From: Candidatus Eiseniibacteriota bacterium
Lineage (GTDB): Bacteria > Eisenbacteria > RBG-16-71-46 > SZUA-252
Assembly (NCBI GenBank): GCA_003235575.1
Contig: QJVW01000094.1
Coordinates: 1-64,000 of the forward strand
Reading direction: 5' to 3'
DNA: 64,000 bases
Shown piece by piece: positions 56,248 through 64,000 of this stretch. A program made the translations under genes and the position numbers. The first letter of the stretch is position 1. Every line of letters starts with the position of its first letter. The notes below the pieces were generated by a model that saw nothing but the letters and a program-made list of their open reading frames with translations, did not search any database and was not told the origin of the DNA.

Positions 56248-56480
56248 TGTGACCCCTCCGACGCGGGTGGCCACTGACCGGAGTCCTTAGTCACCGCCCT
56301 GGTGGGCTCGATGCCCGCCAGGGCGGAGGCGTATCCAGGGGATTCCATGTTTCCGTCTCGTACACGCAGGTCTCCGGCCACACGCTCCCGAGGCGTACTT
56401 CTTGATGGTACCCAGGGACCAAACCTGACATCTTGACTGGCTCCGAGGGTCTGCGACAATCCTATGGCGAAAGGAGAGGG
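56248..56480 (+). ncRNA. Candidate structured RNA or long 5' leader upstream of ccmE
   Basis: About 265 nt from predicted start site to ccmE ATG; 14-bp hairpin 56294-56326 with 5-nt loop; second hairpin about 56266-56293. Confidence 0.38.
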
Positions 56481-56514
56481 GCGGCCCATCGAGGGCTAAC
56501 CCCAGGAAAAATAA

Positions 56515-56925
56515 ATGAATACAACCGCGAAAATCGCCATCGTCTCGCTCGTCATCGTGGGCGCCGTGTCCTACCTGATCCTGTCCGGCGTGAAGCAGAC
56601 GGGGCTCCAGTACATGACCGTCACGGAATTGGCGCAGATGGAAAAGGCGCCCAAGGCCGACGGCTTCCGCCTCGACGGCGTGGTGGCCGCCGGCAGCGTG
56701 GCGTACGACCAGAAGCAGCCGCGCCTGACCTTCCGGATGACCGACGGCAAGGAGGCGGTTCACGTCGTCTACGACGGCCTCATGCCCGACGCGTTCGCCG
56801 AGGGGCGGGACGTCGTCGTCGAGGGGACGTTCCGACACACCGACCGCACGCTCCACGCCTCCAAGCTGGTGACGAAGTGTCCCTCGAAATATGAATCCGA
56901 AGGACTAGGGGAGGACCGCTCGTGA
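56515..56925 (+). CDS. ccmE: Cytochrome c maturation heme chaperone CcmE, CXXXY-type
   Basis: N-terminal TM, OB-fold-like LDGVVAAGSV...VVEGTF, heme-attachment region TKCPSKYES. Confidence 0.88.
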   Translation: MNTTAKIAIVSLVIVGAVSYLILSGVKQTGLQYMTVTELAQMEKAPKADGFRLDGVVAAGSVAYDQKQPRLTFRMTDGKEAVHVVYDGLMPDAFAEGRDVVVEGTFRHTDRTLHASKLVTKCPSKYESEGLGEDRS

Positions 56926-58883
56926 GCGAACTCGGCCGGCTCGCGATCCTGGTTGCCTTCCTCTGCGCCGTCTACTCGACCGGCGTCATCGCCTGGGGTC
57001 TCCGCTCCGGGCTGGCGGGCCCCCTTCGAAGCGGACGCAACGCCCTCTGGGCCGTCTGTTCGCTGACCGTCCTCGCAACGATCATCCTCTCGCGCGCCCT
57101 GGTGGCCCGCGATTTCACCTACCGCTACGTCGCGGAGCATACGAGCCTCGACCTGCCGGCCATGTACGCCTTCGCTTCGCTCTGGGCGGGGCAGGAGGGA
57201 TCGCTCCTGCTGTGGCTGCTCATCCTCTGCGCCTACGGCGCGGCGTTCCTCTGGTTCTATCGGAACCGGCTCGATCCGTTCTACGACGCCGTCGTGATGG
57301 TGGTCTCGTCGGTGGCGGTGTTCTTCACGTTCCTGCTGGCGTTCGTCTGCTCGCCGTTCCGGATGCTGGCGTCGCCCCCGGCCGACGGCATGGGGCTGAA
57401 TCCGCTGTTGCAGGATCCGGGCATGATGATTCATCCCCCGATCCTCTACACCGGCTACGTCGGCTTCATCATTCCCTTCGCGTTCGGCATCGCCGTGTTG
57501 CTCATGAACCGCACCGGCACGCGCTGGATCGAGGAGGTCCGGCGCTGGACGCTGTTCTGTTGGATGTTCCTCGGCTTCGGCGTGTTGCTGGGCGCGCGCT
57601 GGGCCTACATCGAACTGGGATGGGGCGGCTACTGGGGCTGGGATCCGGTCGAGAACGCATCGCTGATGCCGTGGCTCGTCGGCACCGCGTTCCTCCACTC
57701 CGTCATGATCGAGCAGCGGCGCGGCATGCTGAAGACGTGGAACGTCGCGCTGATCGTGCTGACGTTCGAATTGTCGATCTTCGGGACGTTCCTCACGCGG
57801 TCGGGGGTGCTGACCTCGGTCCATTCCTTCGCGGAGTCGAACATCGGTCCGTGGTTCATGGCCTTCATCATCGGCTCGAGCACCCTGGCGACGGCGCTCA
57901 TCCTCTATCGCAAGGCGCTGCTCGAGAGCGAGAACAAGATGGACGCGATCGTCTCGCGCGAGGGGTCGTTCCTCTTCAACAACGTTCTCTTCGTCGCGCT
58001 CACGTTCGCCACGTTCCTCGGCACGACGTTCCCCGTGCTGAGCGAGGCCGTGACGGGCGCGAAGATCTCCGTTTCGGCGCCCTTCTTCAATCGCGTCAAC
58101 GTGCCGATCGGCCTGGCGCTCCTGATCCTCACCGGCATGGGGCCCGTGCTGTCGTGGAAGCGCGCGACCGCGTCGGTTCTCCAGCGCAACTTCCTGATTC
58201 CGACGGTCCTCGGCGTCGTGGTGACCTTGCTGAGCCTGCCGCTCGGCGTGAAGGGTCTCTACCCGATCGTGACGGTCTTCGGATCGGCGTTCGTCATGGC
58301 GACGATCGTCATGGAATTCGCCCGCGGGCTGCAGGCCCGGAAGGACGTGGCCGCCGGCCGCGGGGCCATGGCCATCGTGGACCTCATGGCCAAGAACCGG
58401 CGGCGCTACGGCGGCTACGTGATTCACGCCGGCGTGGTGATGATCTTCGTGGGCGTTCTCGGCTCCTCCGTGTTCCAGAAGGAGGCGCACCAGCCGCTTC
58501 GGACCGGCGATTCGATGGCGATCGGTGACTACCGCCTGACCCTGCGCGGCACCGAGCAGAAGATGGAGAAGAACGCCGCGTTGACGAGCGCGGTTCTCGA
58601 CGTCTCCAAGGACGGGAAGTCGCTCGGACAGTCGCATCCGTCGAAGGCGATGTATTTCAAGTCGCAGCAGCCGATGACCGAGGTCGCCCTGCACCAGACC
58701 CCGGGCGAGGACCTGTACATGATCCTGGGCGGCGTGAACGAGGACGGCACCGTGTCGATTCAGGCATACATCAACCCGCTCGTCAGCCTCATCTGGGCCG
58801 GGGGGGTCGTGATGCTCTTCGGCACGCTGATCGCGCTTTCCGACAAGATGCGTCTGCGGCGGGAGGAAAAGGTCGCCGTATGA
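56922..58883 (+). CDS. ccmF: Cytochrome c heme lyase CcmF
   Basis: GWGGYWGWDPVENASLMPWLVGTAFLHSVMIEQRRGML; FLTRSGVLTSVHSFAES. Confidence 0.96.
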   Translation: MSELGRLAILVAFLCAVYSTGVIAWGLRSGLAGPLRSGRNALWAVCSLTVLATIILSRALVARDFTYRYVAEHTSLDLPAMYAFASLWAGQEGSLLLWLLILCAYGAAFLWFYRNRLDPFYDAVVMVVSSVAVFFTFLLAFVCSPFRMLASPPADGMGLNPLLQDPGMMIHPPILYTGYVGFIIPFAFGIAVLLMNRTGTRWIEEVRRWTLFCWMFLGFGVLLGARWAYIELGWGGYWGWDPVENASLMPWLVGTAFLHSVMIEQRRGMLKTWNVALIVLTFELSIFGTFLTRSGVLTSVHSFAESNIGPWFMAFIIGSSTLATALILYRKALLESENKMDAIVSREGSFLFNNVLFVALTFATFLGTTFPVLSEAVTGAKISVSAPFFNRVNVPIGLALLILTGMGPVLSWKRATASVLQRNFLIPTVLGVVVTLLSLPLGVKGLYPIVTVFGSAFVMATIVMEFARGLQARKDVAAGRGAMAIVDLMAKNRRRYGGYVIHAGVVMIFVGVLGSSVFQKEAHQPLRTGDSMAIGDYRLTLRGTEQKMEKNAALTSAVLDVSKDGKSLGQSHPSKAMYFKSQQPMTEVALHQTPGEDLYMILGGVNEDGTVSIQAYINPLVSLIWAGGVVMLFGTLIALSDKMRLRREEKVAV

Positions 58884-59389
58884 CGCGTCCCGGGCTCGCC
58901 GTCGCGATTCGCTCCCTCTGCGTCGCCGTGCTGCTGGCGGCGATTCCCGTCCACGCGGCCGACGCCCCGGCCGGGGACACGAAGGATCCCGGGCGCGCCA
59001 TCACGAGTCAGCTCATCTGTCCCTGTTCCTGCGGCGAGGTGCTGAGCGGCTGCACCTGCGAGACCGGGATCGCCCTCAAGGGGTACGTCGACGACGAGCT
59101 CAAGGCGGGGAAGGACAAGGACGCCATCGAGGCCGCGCTCATCGCCAAGTACGGCGAGGTGATCCTCGGGGCGCCGAAGGCGAAGGGATTCAACCTCGTC
59201 GTCTGGATCGCCCCGTTCGCGGCGACGCTCCTCGGATTCGCCATCGCCAGCATGGTCCTGGTTCGCTGGGTTCGCGGGAAGCGGGCGGCGATGGCCGCCG
59301 CCCCCGGCGGCGCGCCTGCCGATCCCGATCGATCGCTCGACGCGCTCCGCGCCCGCGCCGAAGCCGAACTACGCGAACTCAAGGAGTAA
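58880..59389 (+). CDS. ccmH: CcmH-like thiol protein with CPCSCGEVLSGCTC motif
   Basis: Signal peptide, SQLICPCSCGEVLSGCTCETG, KYGEVILGAPKAKGFNLVVWIAPF. Confidence 0.83.
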   Translation: MTRPGLAVAIRSLCVAVLLAAIPVHAADAPAGDTKDPGRAITSQLICPCSCGEVLSGCTCETGIALKGYVDDELKAGKDKDAIEAALIAKYGEVILGAPKAKGFNLVVWIAPFAATLLGFAIASMVLVRWVRGKRAAMAAAPGGAPADPDRSLDALRARAEAELRELKE

Positions 59390-59395
59390 TCACGG

Positions 59396-59794
59396 ATGGT
59401 CGTCGCGTTGCAGGTCCTGCTGATCCTCGTCGTAGGCTTCGTCGTTTTCGCACCGCTCGTTCGGCTCCGCGGCCAGCGCATCCCGCGCGAGGCCGCGATC
59501 GTGAATCTGCAACGGTCCATCGCCGAGCGGAAGAATCGCCACTACATGCAGCTCATGGAACTCGACGCGGACCTGAGCTCCGGCAAGGTTTCGAGCGAGG
59601 ACCACGCACGGATGAGGGAGGAGACGATGCAGGAGGTCCTCCTGGTGCTGGCGGAAGAGGATCGTCTTGGCCTCGCGCCCGCCGATGCGCCGGGCGCGCC
59701 CGCCGCCGCCGCCGCCCCCTCACGCGACCGCGCCGAGCGAATGATCGAAGAGATGAAGCAGCGGCGCGCTTCCTTGGAGGCCCCCCCCGCATGA
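59396..59794 (+). CDS. CcmI-like/cytochrome c biogenesis-associated protein
   Basis: N-terminal TM plus coiled helices; position in ccm operon. Confidence 0.55.
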   Translation: MVVALQVLLILVVGFVVFAPLVRLRGQRIPREAAIVNLQRSIAERKNRHYMQLMELDADLSSGKVSSEDHARMREETMQEVLLVLAEEDRLGLAPADAPGAPAAAAAPSRDRAERMIEEMKQRRASLEAPPA

Positions 59795-61014
59795 TCGCCA
59801 CCGTCCACGCATTCCTCGCACCCTATCGCCGCGCCGCCCTGGCCGCGGCCGCCCTCCTTCTGATCGCGGTCCCCGCCGCCGGCAAGGACGTCTCGATATC
59901 GGGGAAGGTCGTGAAGGGCGCCGACCATGTCCCGCTCGCGGGGCAGGCCGTCACGCTCCATATCCTTCGCGGTCAGGAAGAGCTTCCCGGCTCCACGCAA
60001 ACGAGCGGAAAGGACGGCAGCGTTCGCTTCGACCGCGTTCCGGAGGGGCCGGACCTCGAGTACTACCTGGCGACCGAGTACGAAGGGGCGTACTACACCG
60101 AGGGGCCGATCCCGCAGGGGCACGGCGGCGAGCGGCGGCAGGTGCTCGTCGTCTACGACGTGGGCAAGGATATCGGGAAGGTGTCCGTCGCCAACCACCA
60201 CATCATCATCGAGCGGCAGCCCGACGGATTGAACGTCAACGAGATCCTCATCATCGACAACATGGCCGACACGTCGTACCTGGGCATCGGCGCCGATCAC
60301 GCGGAAAACGCCGGCATGCGGCTGGGGCTACCGGCCTCGATCAAGGGCTTCGCGCCGGGCGTCGGCGCCGACGAAGGGACGCTGGTGCTGAAGGGCCGGG
60401 AACTGATGAGTCTCCGGCCGATTCCGCCGGGACAGCGCCCCCTGTCGTTCAGCTACACGGTGCCGCTCTCGGGCCGCATCGACCTCTCCCACCGGTTCTA
60501 CTTTCCCACGCGCACGTTCGTCGTGATGATCGACGATCCTTCGCTGAAGCTGGAGTCGAAGGCCCTGACCTTCGCCGGCTCGCGGGATCAGGGCGGCAAG
60601 AAGTACGAGATGTACACGGGCACGAATCTCGACATCGGAAGCGAAGTGGAGATTCGCGTGCAGGGCGCCAGCTTCTGGTCGAATCCGGCGATCTACCCGT
60701 GGCTGGCCGTCCCGTTCCTGGTCGTCGGGGTGCTCGTGATGGCGCGCCGGATGGCCCGCAAGCCCGTCGCGCCGGGCGGCGCGCCCGCCGCCGCCGCGCC
60801 CGCGCCGCACCGGAGTCCGTCCTCGCCCGCATCGTCCGCCGCGGGCGGAGGGGATGAGGACCTCGCCCAGACGTACGCGTATCTGATCGCCGCGCTCGAC
60901 CAGGGCAAGGACCAGGGGGAGATCTCCGCCGATAGCCACGGCCTCGTTCGGGAGAACCTGAAGCGCCGCCTGGCGCTCCTCGTCGCCGACGAACCCGCTT
61001 CGCGGAGCCGTTGA
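59791..61014 (+). CDS. Secreted/membrane protein with carboxypeptidase-regulatory-like domain, in ccm operon
   Basis: Signal peptide; SISGKVVKGADHVPLAGQAVTLHILRG...; C-terminal TM (AIYPWLAVPFLVVGVLVMARRMA) and cytosolic tail. Confidence 0.7.
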   Translation: MIATVHAFLAPYRRAALAAAALLLIAVPAAGKDVSISGKVVKGADHVPLAGQAVTLHILRGQEELPGSTQTSGKDGSVRFDRVPEGPDLEYYLATEYEGAYYTEGPIPQGHGGERRQVLVVYDVGKDIGKVSVANHHIIIERQPDGLNVNEILIIDNMADTSYLGIGADHAENAGMRLGLPASIKGFAPGVGADEGTLVLKGRELMSLRPIPPGQRPLSFSYTVPLSGRIDLSHRFYFPTRTFVVMIDDPSLKLESKALTFAGSRDQGGKKYEMYTGTNLDIGSEVEIRVQGASFWSNPAIYPWLAVPFLVVGVLVMARRMARKPVAPGGAPAAAAPAPHRSPSSPASSAAGGGDEDLAQTYAYLIAALDQGKDQGEISADSHGLVRENLKRRLALLVADEPASRSR

Positions 61015-61027
61015 CCCCGCGCGTCCC

Positions 61028-61669
61028 GTGATTCTCCGCGCCGAGGGGATCCACAAGCGATTCGATACGAGGACCGTCCTCCGGGACGCCACGATCGAAA
61101 TCGCGCCCGGCGGCATCACGCTTCTCCTCGGCGCGAACGGATCCGGCAAGACCACGCTCGCGAACATCCTCGCCACCCTTCTCTCGCCGGACCGCGGGCG
61201 CATCACCGTGGACGGCGAGCCGCTCGCGCGCCGCCGCGCCGCCGCGCGCCGCTCCATCGGGTTCGCCAGCCACCGTCCGCTGCTCTACCTCGGTCTCACG
61301 CCGCTCGAGAACCTGTCCTTCTTCGGGGGGCTGGCCGGCGTGCCGACGCCATCGCGGCGCGCCATGGAACTCCTGGAAATGCTCGGCATGGCCGAGTTCG
61401 CGCGGGCGCCCGTCGAGCGCTTCTCGCGCGGCATGCTGCAGCGGATCGTCCTCGCCAGGGCTCTCATGACCGATCCCAAGGTGCTCCTCCTCGACGAACC
61501 CTACACGGGGCTCGACGAGGAAGGCGTGGCGGTCGTGAACGACGTCCTCCGGGCGGCCCGCGAGCGCGGGGCGGGGAGCCTGGTCATCACGCACGAACCG
61601 GAGCGCGTTCGCGCCCTGGCGAGCCGGGTGCTGCGGGTGCACGGCGGCCGCGTGGAGGAAGCGGCGTGA
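61028..61669 (+). CDS. ccmA: Heme exporter ATP-binding protein CcmA
   Basis: LLLGANGSGKTTLANILA; FSRGMLQRIVLARALMTDPKVLLLDEPYTGLDEEG. Confidence 0.93.
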   Translation: MILRAEGIHKRFDTRTVLRDATIEIAPGGITLLLGANGSGKTTLANILATLLSPDRGRITVDGEPLARRRAAARRSIGFASHRPLLYLGLTPLENLSFFGGLAGVPTPSRRAMELLEMLGMAEFARAPVERFSRGMLQRIVLARALMTDPKVLLLDEPYTGLDEEGVAVVNDVLRAARERGAGSLVITHEPERVRALASRVLRVHGGRVEEAA

Positions 61670-62340
61670 GGACCATCCTCGCGGTGGCGCTCAAGGATTT
61701 GCGCCTTCACGCGCGCGACGTGCGATTCCTGGCGACCTTGGCCCTCTTCAGCGCGTCCCTGGTCCTGATCCTGAGCGTCGCGTTCGGGCCGATCTTTTCC
61801 GATCCCGCCCGCGAAGCGAGCGCCACGCTCTGGGCCGCGCTCTTCTTCGCGGGCGTCCTCGGCCTGACCCGCACGCTCGATCTGGAGGGCGAGTCGGGCG
61901 GCGGGGAGGCGCTGCGCCTCACGGGAGCCGATCCCTACGCGCTCTATCTCGGCAAGACGATCGCGAACCTGGTTCTCATCGCGGCGGATTTCCTGCTGCT
62001 CCTCCCGATCGCCTCGGTCTTCTTCGATGTCGGCTCGCTCGACGTCGTTCCCGGACTCCTCGGCGTTGCCGCCCTGGGACTGGTCGGGTATGCTGCCTGG
62101 GGCACGTTGTTCGCGGCCCTCGCCAGGGGGCTCCGCGCTCGGGAGTTGCTCCTGTCGGTGGTACTCTTTCCCACGCTCGTTCCGCTCTGGATCGGCGCCG
62201 TAAAGTTGACGCACGCCCTGTGGGGGGACGGGAGCGTGGATCCGGTGCGGGATTGGATCAAAGTTCTCGCCGTCATGGACGTCCTCGGCCTCGCGCTGGC
62301 GGCGTTCCTCTACGAACTCATTCAGGAGGCAACGGAGTGA
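61666..62340 (+). CDS. ccmB: Heme exporter permease CcmB
   Basis: Six hydrophobic segments; between ccmA and ccmC. Confidence 0.92.
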   Translation: MRTILAVALKDLRLHARDVRFLATLALFSASLVLILSVAFGPIFSDPAREASATLWAALFFAGVLGLTRTLDLEGESGGGEALRLTGADPYALYLGKTIANLVLIAADFLLLLPIASVFFDVGSLDVVPGLLGVAALGLVGYAAWGTLFAALARGLRARELLLSVVLFPTLVPLWIGAVKLTHALWGDGSVDPVRDWIKVLAVMDVLGLALAAFLYELIQEATE

Positions 62341-63038
62341 CGCCCACGATACCCCGCTGGTTCGACCGCCTCGGCGTGCTCCTGTGGGCCGCATCCGTGG
62401 CGCTGGTGGCGTTTTCGTTCTGGATGGTGACGCGCGCCCCGATCGAAGTGCAGATGGGGCCCGTCCAGAAGATCGTGTACGTCCACGTACCCAGCGCGAT
62501 CGCCACGCTGATCGGCTTCGGCATCACGTTCGCCGCCAGCATCGCCTACCTCGCCACGAAGGAGTGGCGCTGGGACGCGCTCGCCGCGTCGTCGTGCGAG
62601 GTCGCGATGGTGTTCGCCACGGTCGTCATGATCACGGGCCCGCTGTGGGCGCGGTCGGCGTGGAACACGTGGTGGACCTGGGAGCCGCGCCTGACCACGT
62701 TTCTGATCCTCTGGATCCTCTACGCGGGCTATCACGTCGTGCGCGCGTCGCTCCGGTCGCAGGCGCGGCGGACCGTATCCGCGGTCATGGGAATCGTCTT
62801 CTTCGTGAATCTGCCGATCGTTTGGAAGTCGATCGAGTGGTGGCGGGGCTCGCTCCACCCGAAGAACGTGACCATGACGCCGGAGATGCGCGGGACGCTG
62901 CTCCTGGGGATGGCCGCTTGGATGCTGTTCTACGCCGCGGCGACGCTGCAGCGCCTGCGCATCGAGTGGCGCGCCGAGGCGCGGGCCGTCGCCGGGGATC
63001 AGGGCCCGTTGGGCGCCGCGGAAGGAGCGGGCTCGTGA
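62337..63038 (+). CDS. ccmC: Heme exporter protein CcmC
   Basis: QKIVYVHVPSAIATL; SAWNTWWTWEPRLTTFLILW tryptophan-rich motif. Confidence 0.95.
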   Translation: MTPTIPRWFDRLGVLLWAASVALVAFSFWMVTRAPIEVQMGPVQKIVYVHVPSAIATLIGFGITFAASIAYLATKEWRWDALAASSCEVAMVFATVVMITGPLWARSAWNTWWTWEPRLTTFLILWILYAGYHVVRASLRSQARRTVSAVMGIVFFVNLPIVWKSIEWWRGSLHPKNVTMTPEMRGTLLLGMAAWMLFYAAATLQRLRIEWRAEARAVAGDQGPLGAAEGAGS

Positions 63039-63133
63039 CCTACGCCATCATCGCCTACATCGTCACGGTCGCGCTTTGGCTTCTGTGGGGGTACGCGACG
63101 CTGCGGCGCGAGCGCACCCTGAAGAACGACTGA
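63035..63133 (+). CDS. ccmD: Tiny CcmD-like single-TM protein (32 aa)
   Basis: GTG start overlapping ccmC stop; MTYAIIAYIVTVALWLLWGYATLRRERTLKND. Confidence 0.7.
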   Translation: MTYAIIAYIVTVALWLLWGYATLRRERTLKND

Positions 63134-63139
63134 GCGTCC

Positions 63140-63475
63140 ATGCGCGACCATCTGGACGAACTCGAGATCTCTCCGGAACTCGTTCGCGAGATGATGGATG
63201 CCGGCGAGCACTTCGTCCTCCTCGACGTCCGGGAGGACGACGAGTGGGAAGTGGCGCACCTGGAAGGGGCCATCCAGATTCCGTTGGCGGAGTTGGAGCG
63301 GCGGGTCGACGAACTCGATCCGTCCAACGAGGTGATCGTCTACTGCCACACGGGCGAGCGGAGCGTCGACGCCTGCCTCATCCTCTGGAACGCCGGCTTC
63401 CGCAAGGTGCGGAACCTCACCGGCGGCATCGACGCGTGGTCGGAGCTCATCGACCCTTCGGTTCCGCGGTACTGA
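63140..63475 (+). CDS. Rhodanese-like domain protein
   Basis: FVLLDVREDDEWEVAHLEGAIQIPL; IVYCHTGERS. Confidence 0.9.
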   Translation: MRDHLDELEISPELVREMMDAGEHFVLLDVREDDEWEVAHLEGAIQIPLAELERRVDELDPSNEVIVYCHTGERSVDACLILWNAGFRKVRNLTGGIDAWSELIDPSVPRY

Positions 63476-63509
63476 CGTCCCCGCCGTTTCCCGTCCGGTC
63501 TCAGCCCCG

Positions 63510-64000
63510 CTAGAGGTGGACGTAGTTCGGACCGCCGCCCCCCTCGGGCGGAACCCACGTGATGATCTGATAGGGATCGGCGATGTCGCAGGTCTTGCAG
63601 TGGACGCAGTTCGAGGGATTCAGCTTCAGCCGCAACCCGCCTCCCTCCACCGGCTCCATTTCATACACGTTGGCGGGGCAGAAGTGCTGGCAGGGGTTTC
63701 CGTACTCCTCCCGGCAGCGCGTGGCGCAGATCGAGGTGTCGGACACCACCAGGTGGGACGGCTGGTCTTCGTCGTGCTTCGTTCCGGAGTGGAATACATC
63801 GTTCACCTTGGTGAACGTGCGCTCGTTGTCGTAGGCGCGCTGGCGCTCCTCCAGCGACACGGGCGCCGCGCCGCTCTGGGCCAGCGTGCGCATCCGTTCG
63901 TGGCCCGGCTTCCACATGGGCCGCTCGCCGAACCCAAGGCCGCCCGTCACGAGCTGCAGCCCCGTGTCGAGCATCCCCAGCCATAGGCCCCGCTCGAATC
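63510..64000 (-). CDS. Electron transfer flavoprotein-ubiquinone oxidoreductase, C-terminal part (5' truncated by window)
   Basis: FERGLWLGMLDTGLQLVTGG; CREEYGNPCQHFCPANVYE; NCVHCKTCDIADPYQIITWVPPEGGGGPNY. Confidence 0.93.
   Translation of the reverse strand, partial: FERGLWLGMLDTGLQLVTGGLGFGERPMWKPGHERMRTLAQSGAAPVSLEERQRAYDNERTFTKVNDVFHSGTKHDEDQPSHLVVSDTSICATRCREEYGNPCQHFCPANVYEMEPVEGGGLRLKLNPSNCVHCKTCDIADPYQIITWVPPEGGGGPNYVHL

Overview
High-GC bacterial chromosome segment, mostly ordinary genes in tightly coupled operons. Several proteins suggest an FCB-group organism (possibly Eisenbacteria-like), for example an S8 protease with a FlgD/T9SS-type C-terminal domain; this taxonomy is inference. 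About 55 CDS are supported. Main blocks: (1) a 7 kb reverse-strand operon (2227-9207) encoding a b-type membrane cytochrome, a ferredoxin-flavoprotein fusion, a 20-heme cytochrome c, a 16-heme cytochrome c and a predicted outer-membrane beta-barrel. It looks like a complete inner-membrane-to-outside electron conduit with a sigma54-like -24/-12 promoter, and is the best candidate for an undescribed system. (2) hpnC-hpnD-hpnE-mutY. (3) Lrp and L-lysine 6-aminotransferase. (4) Fe-S assembly genes. (5) An uncharacterised four-protein membrane module with a DUF6754-like member (35205-38118). (6) Class II RNR nrdJ with tandem NrdR-box-like sites. (7) acs, aceB and aceA. (8) A System I cytochrome c maturation operon (56515-63133) with a CXXXY-type CcmE, preceded by a structured candidate RNA. 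Also notable: a peroxiredoxin with a histone-H1-like tail, and clear hairpin terminators. I found no CRISPR, prophage, transposon, rRNA or convincing tRNA. All calls come from reading the sequence and the ORF translations; no database search was run.
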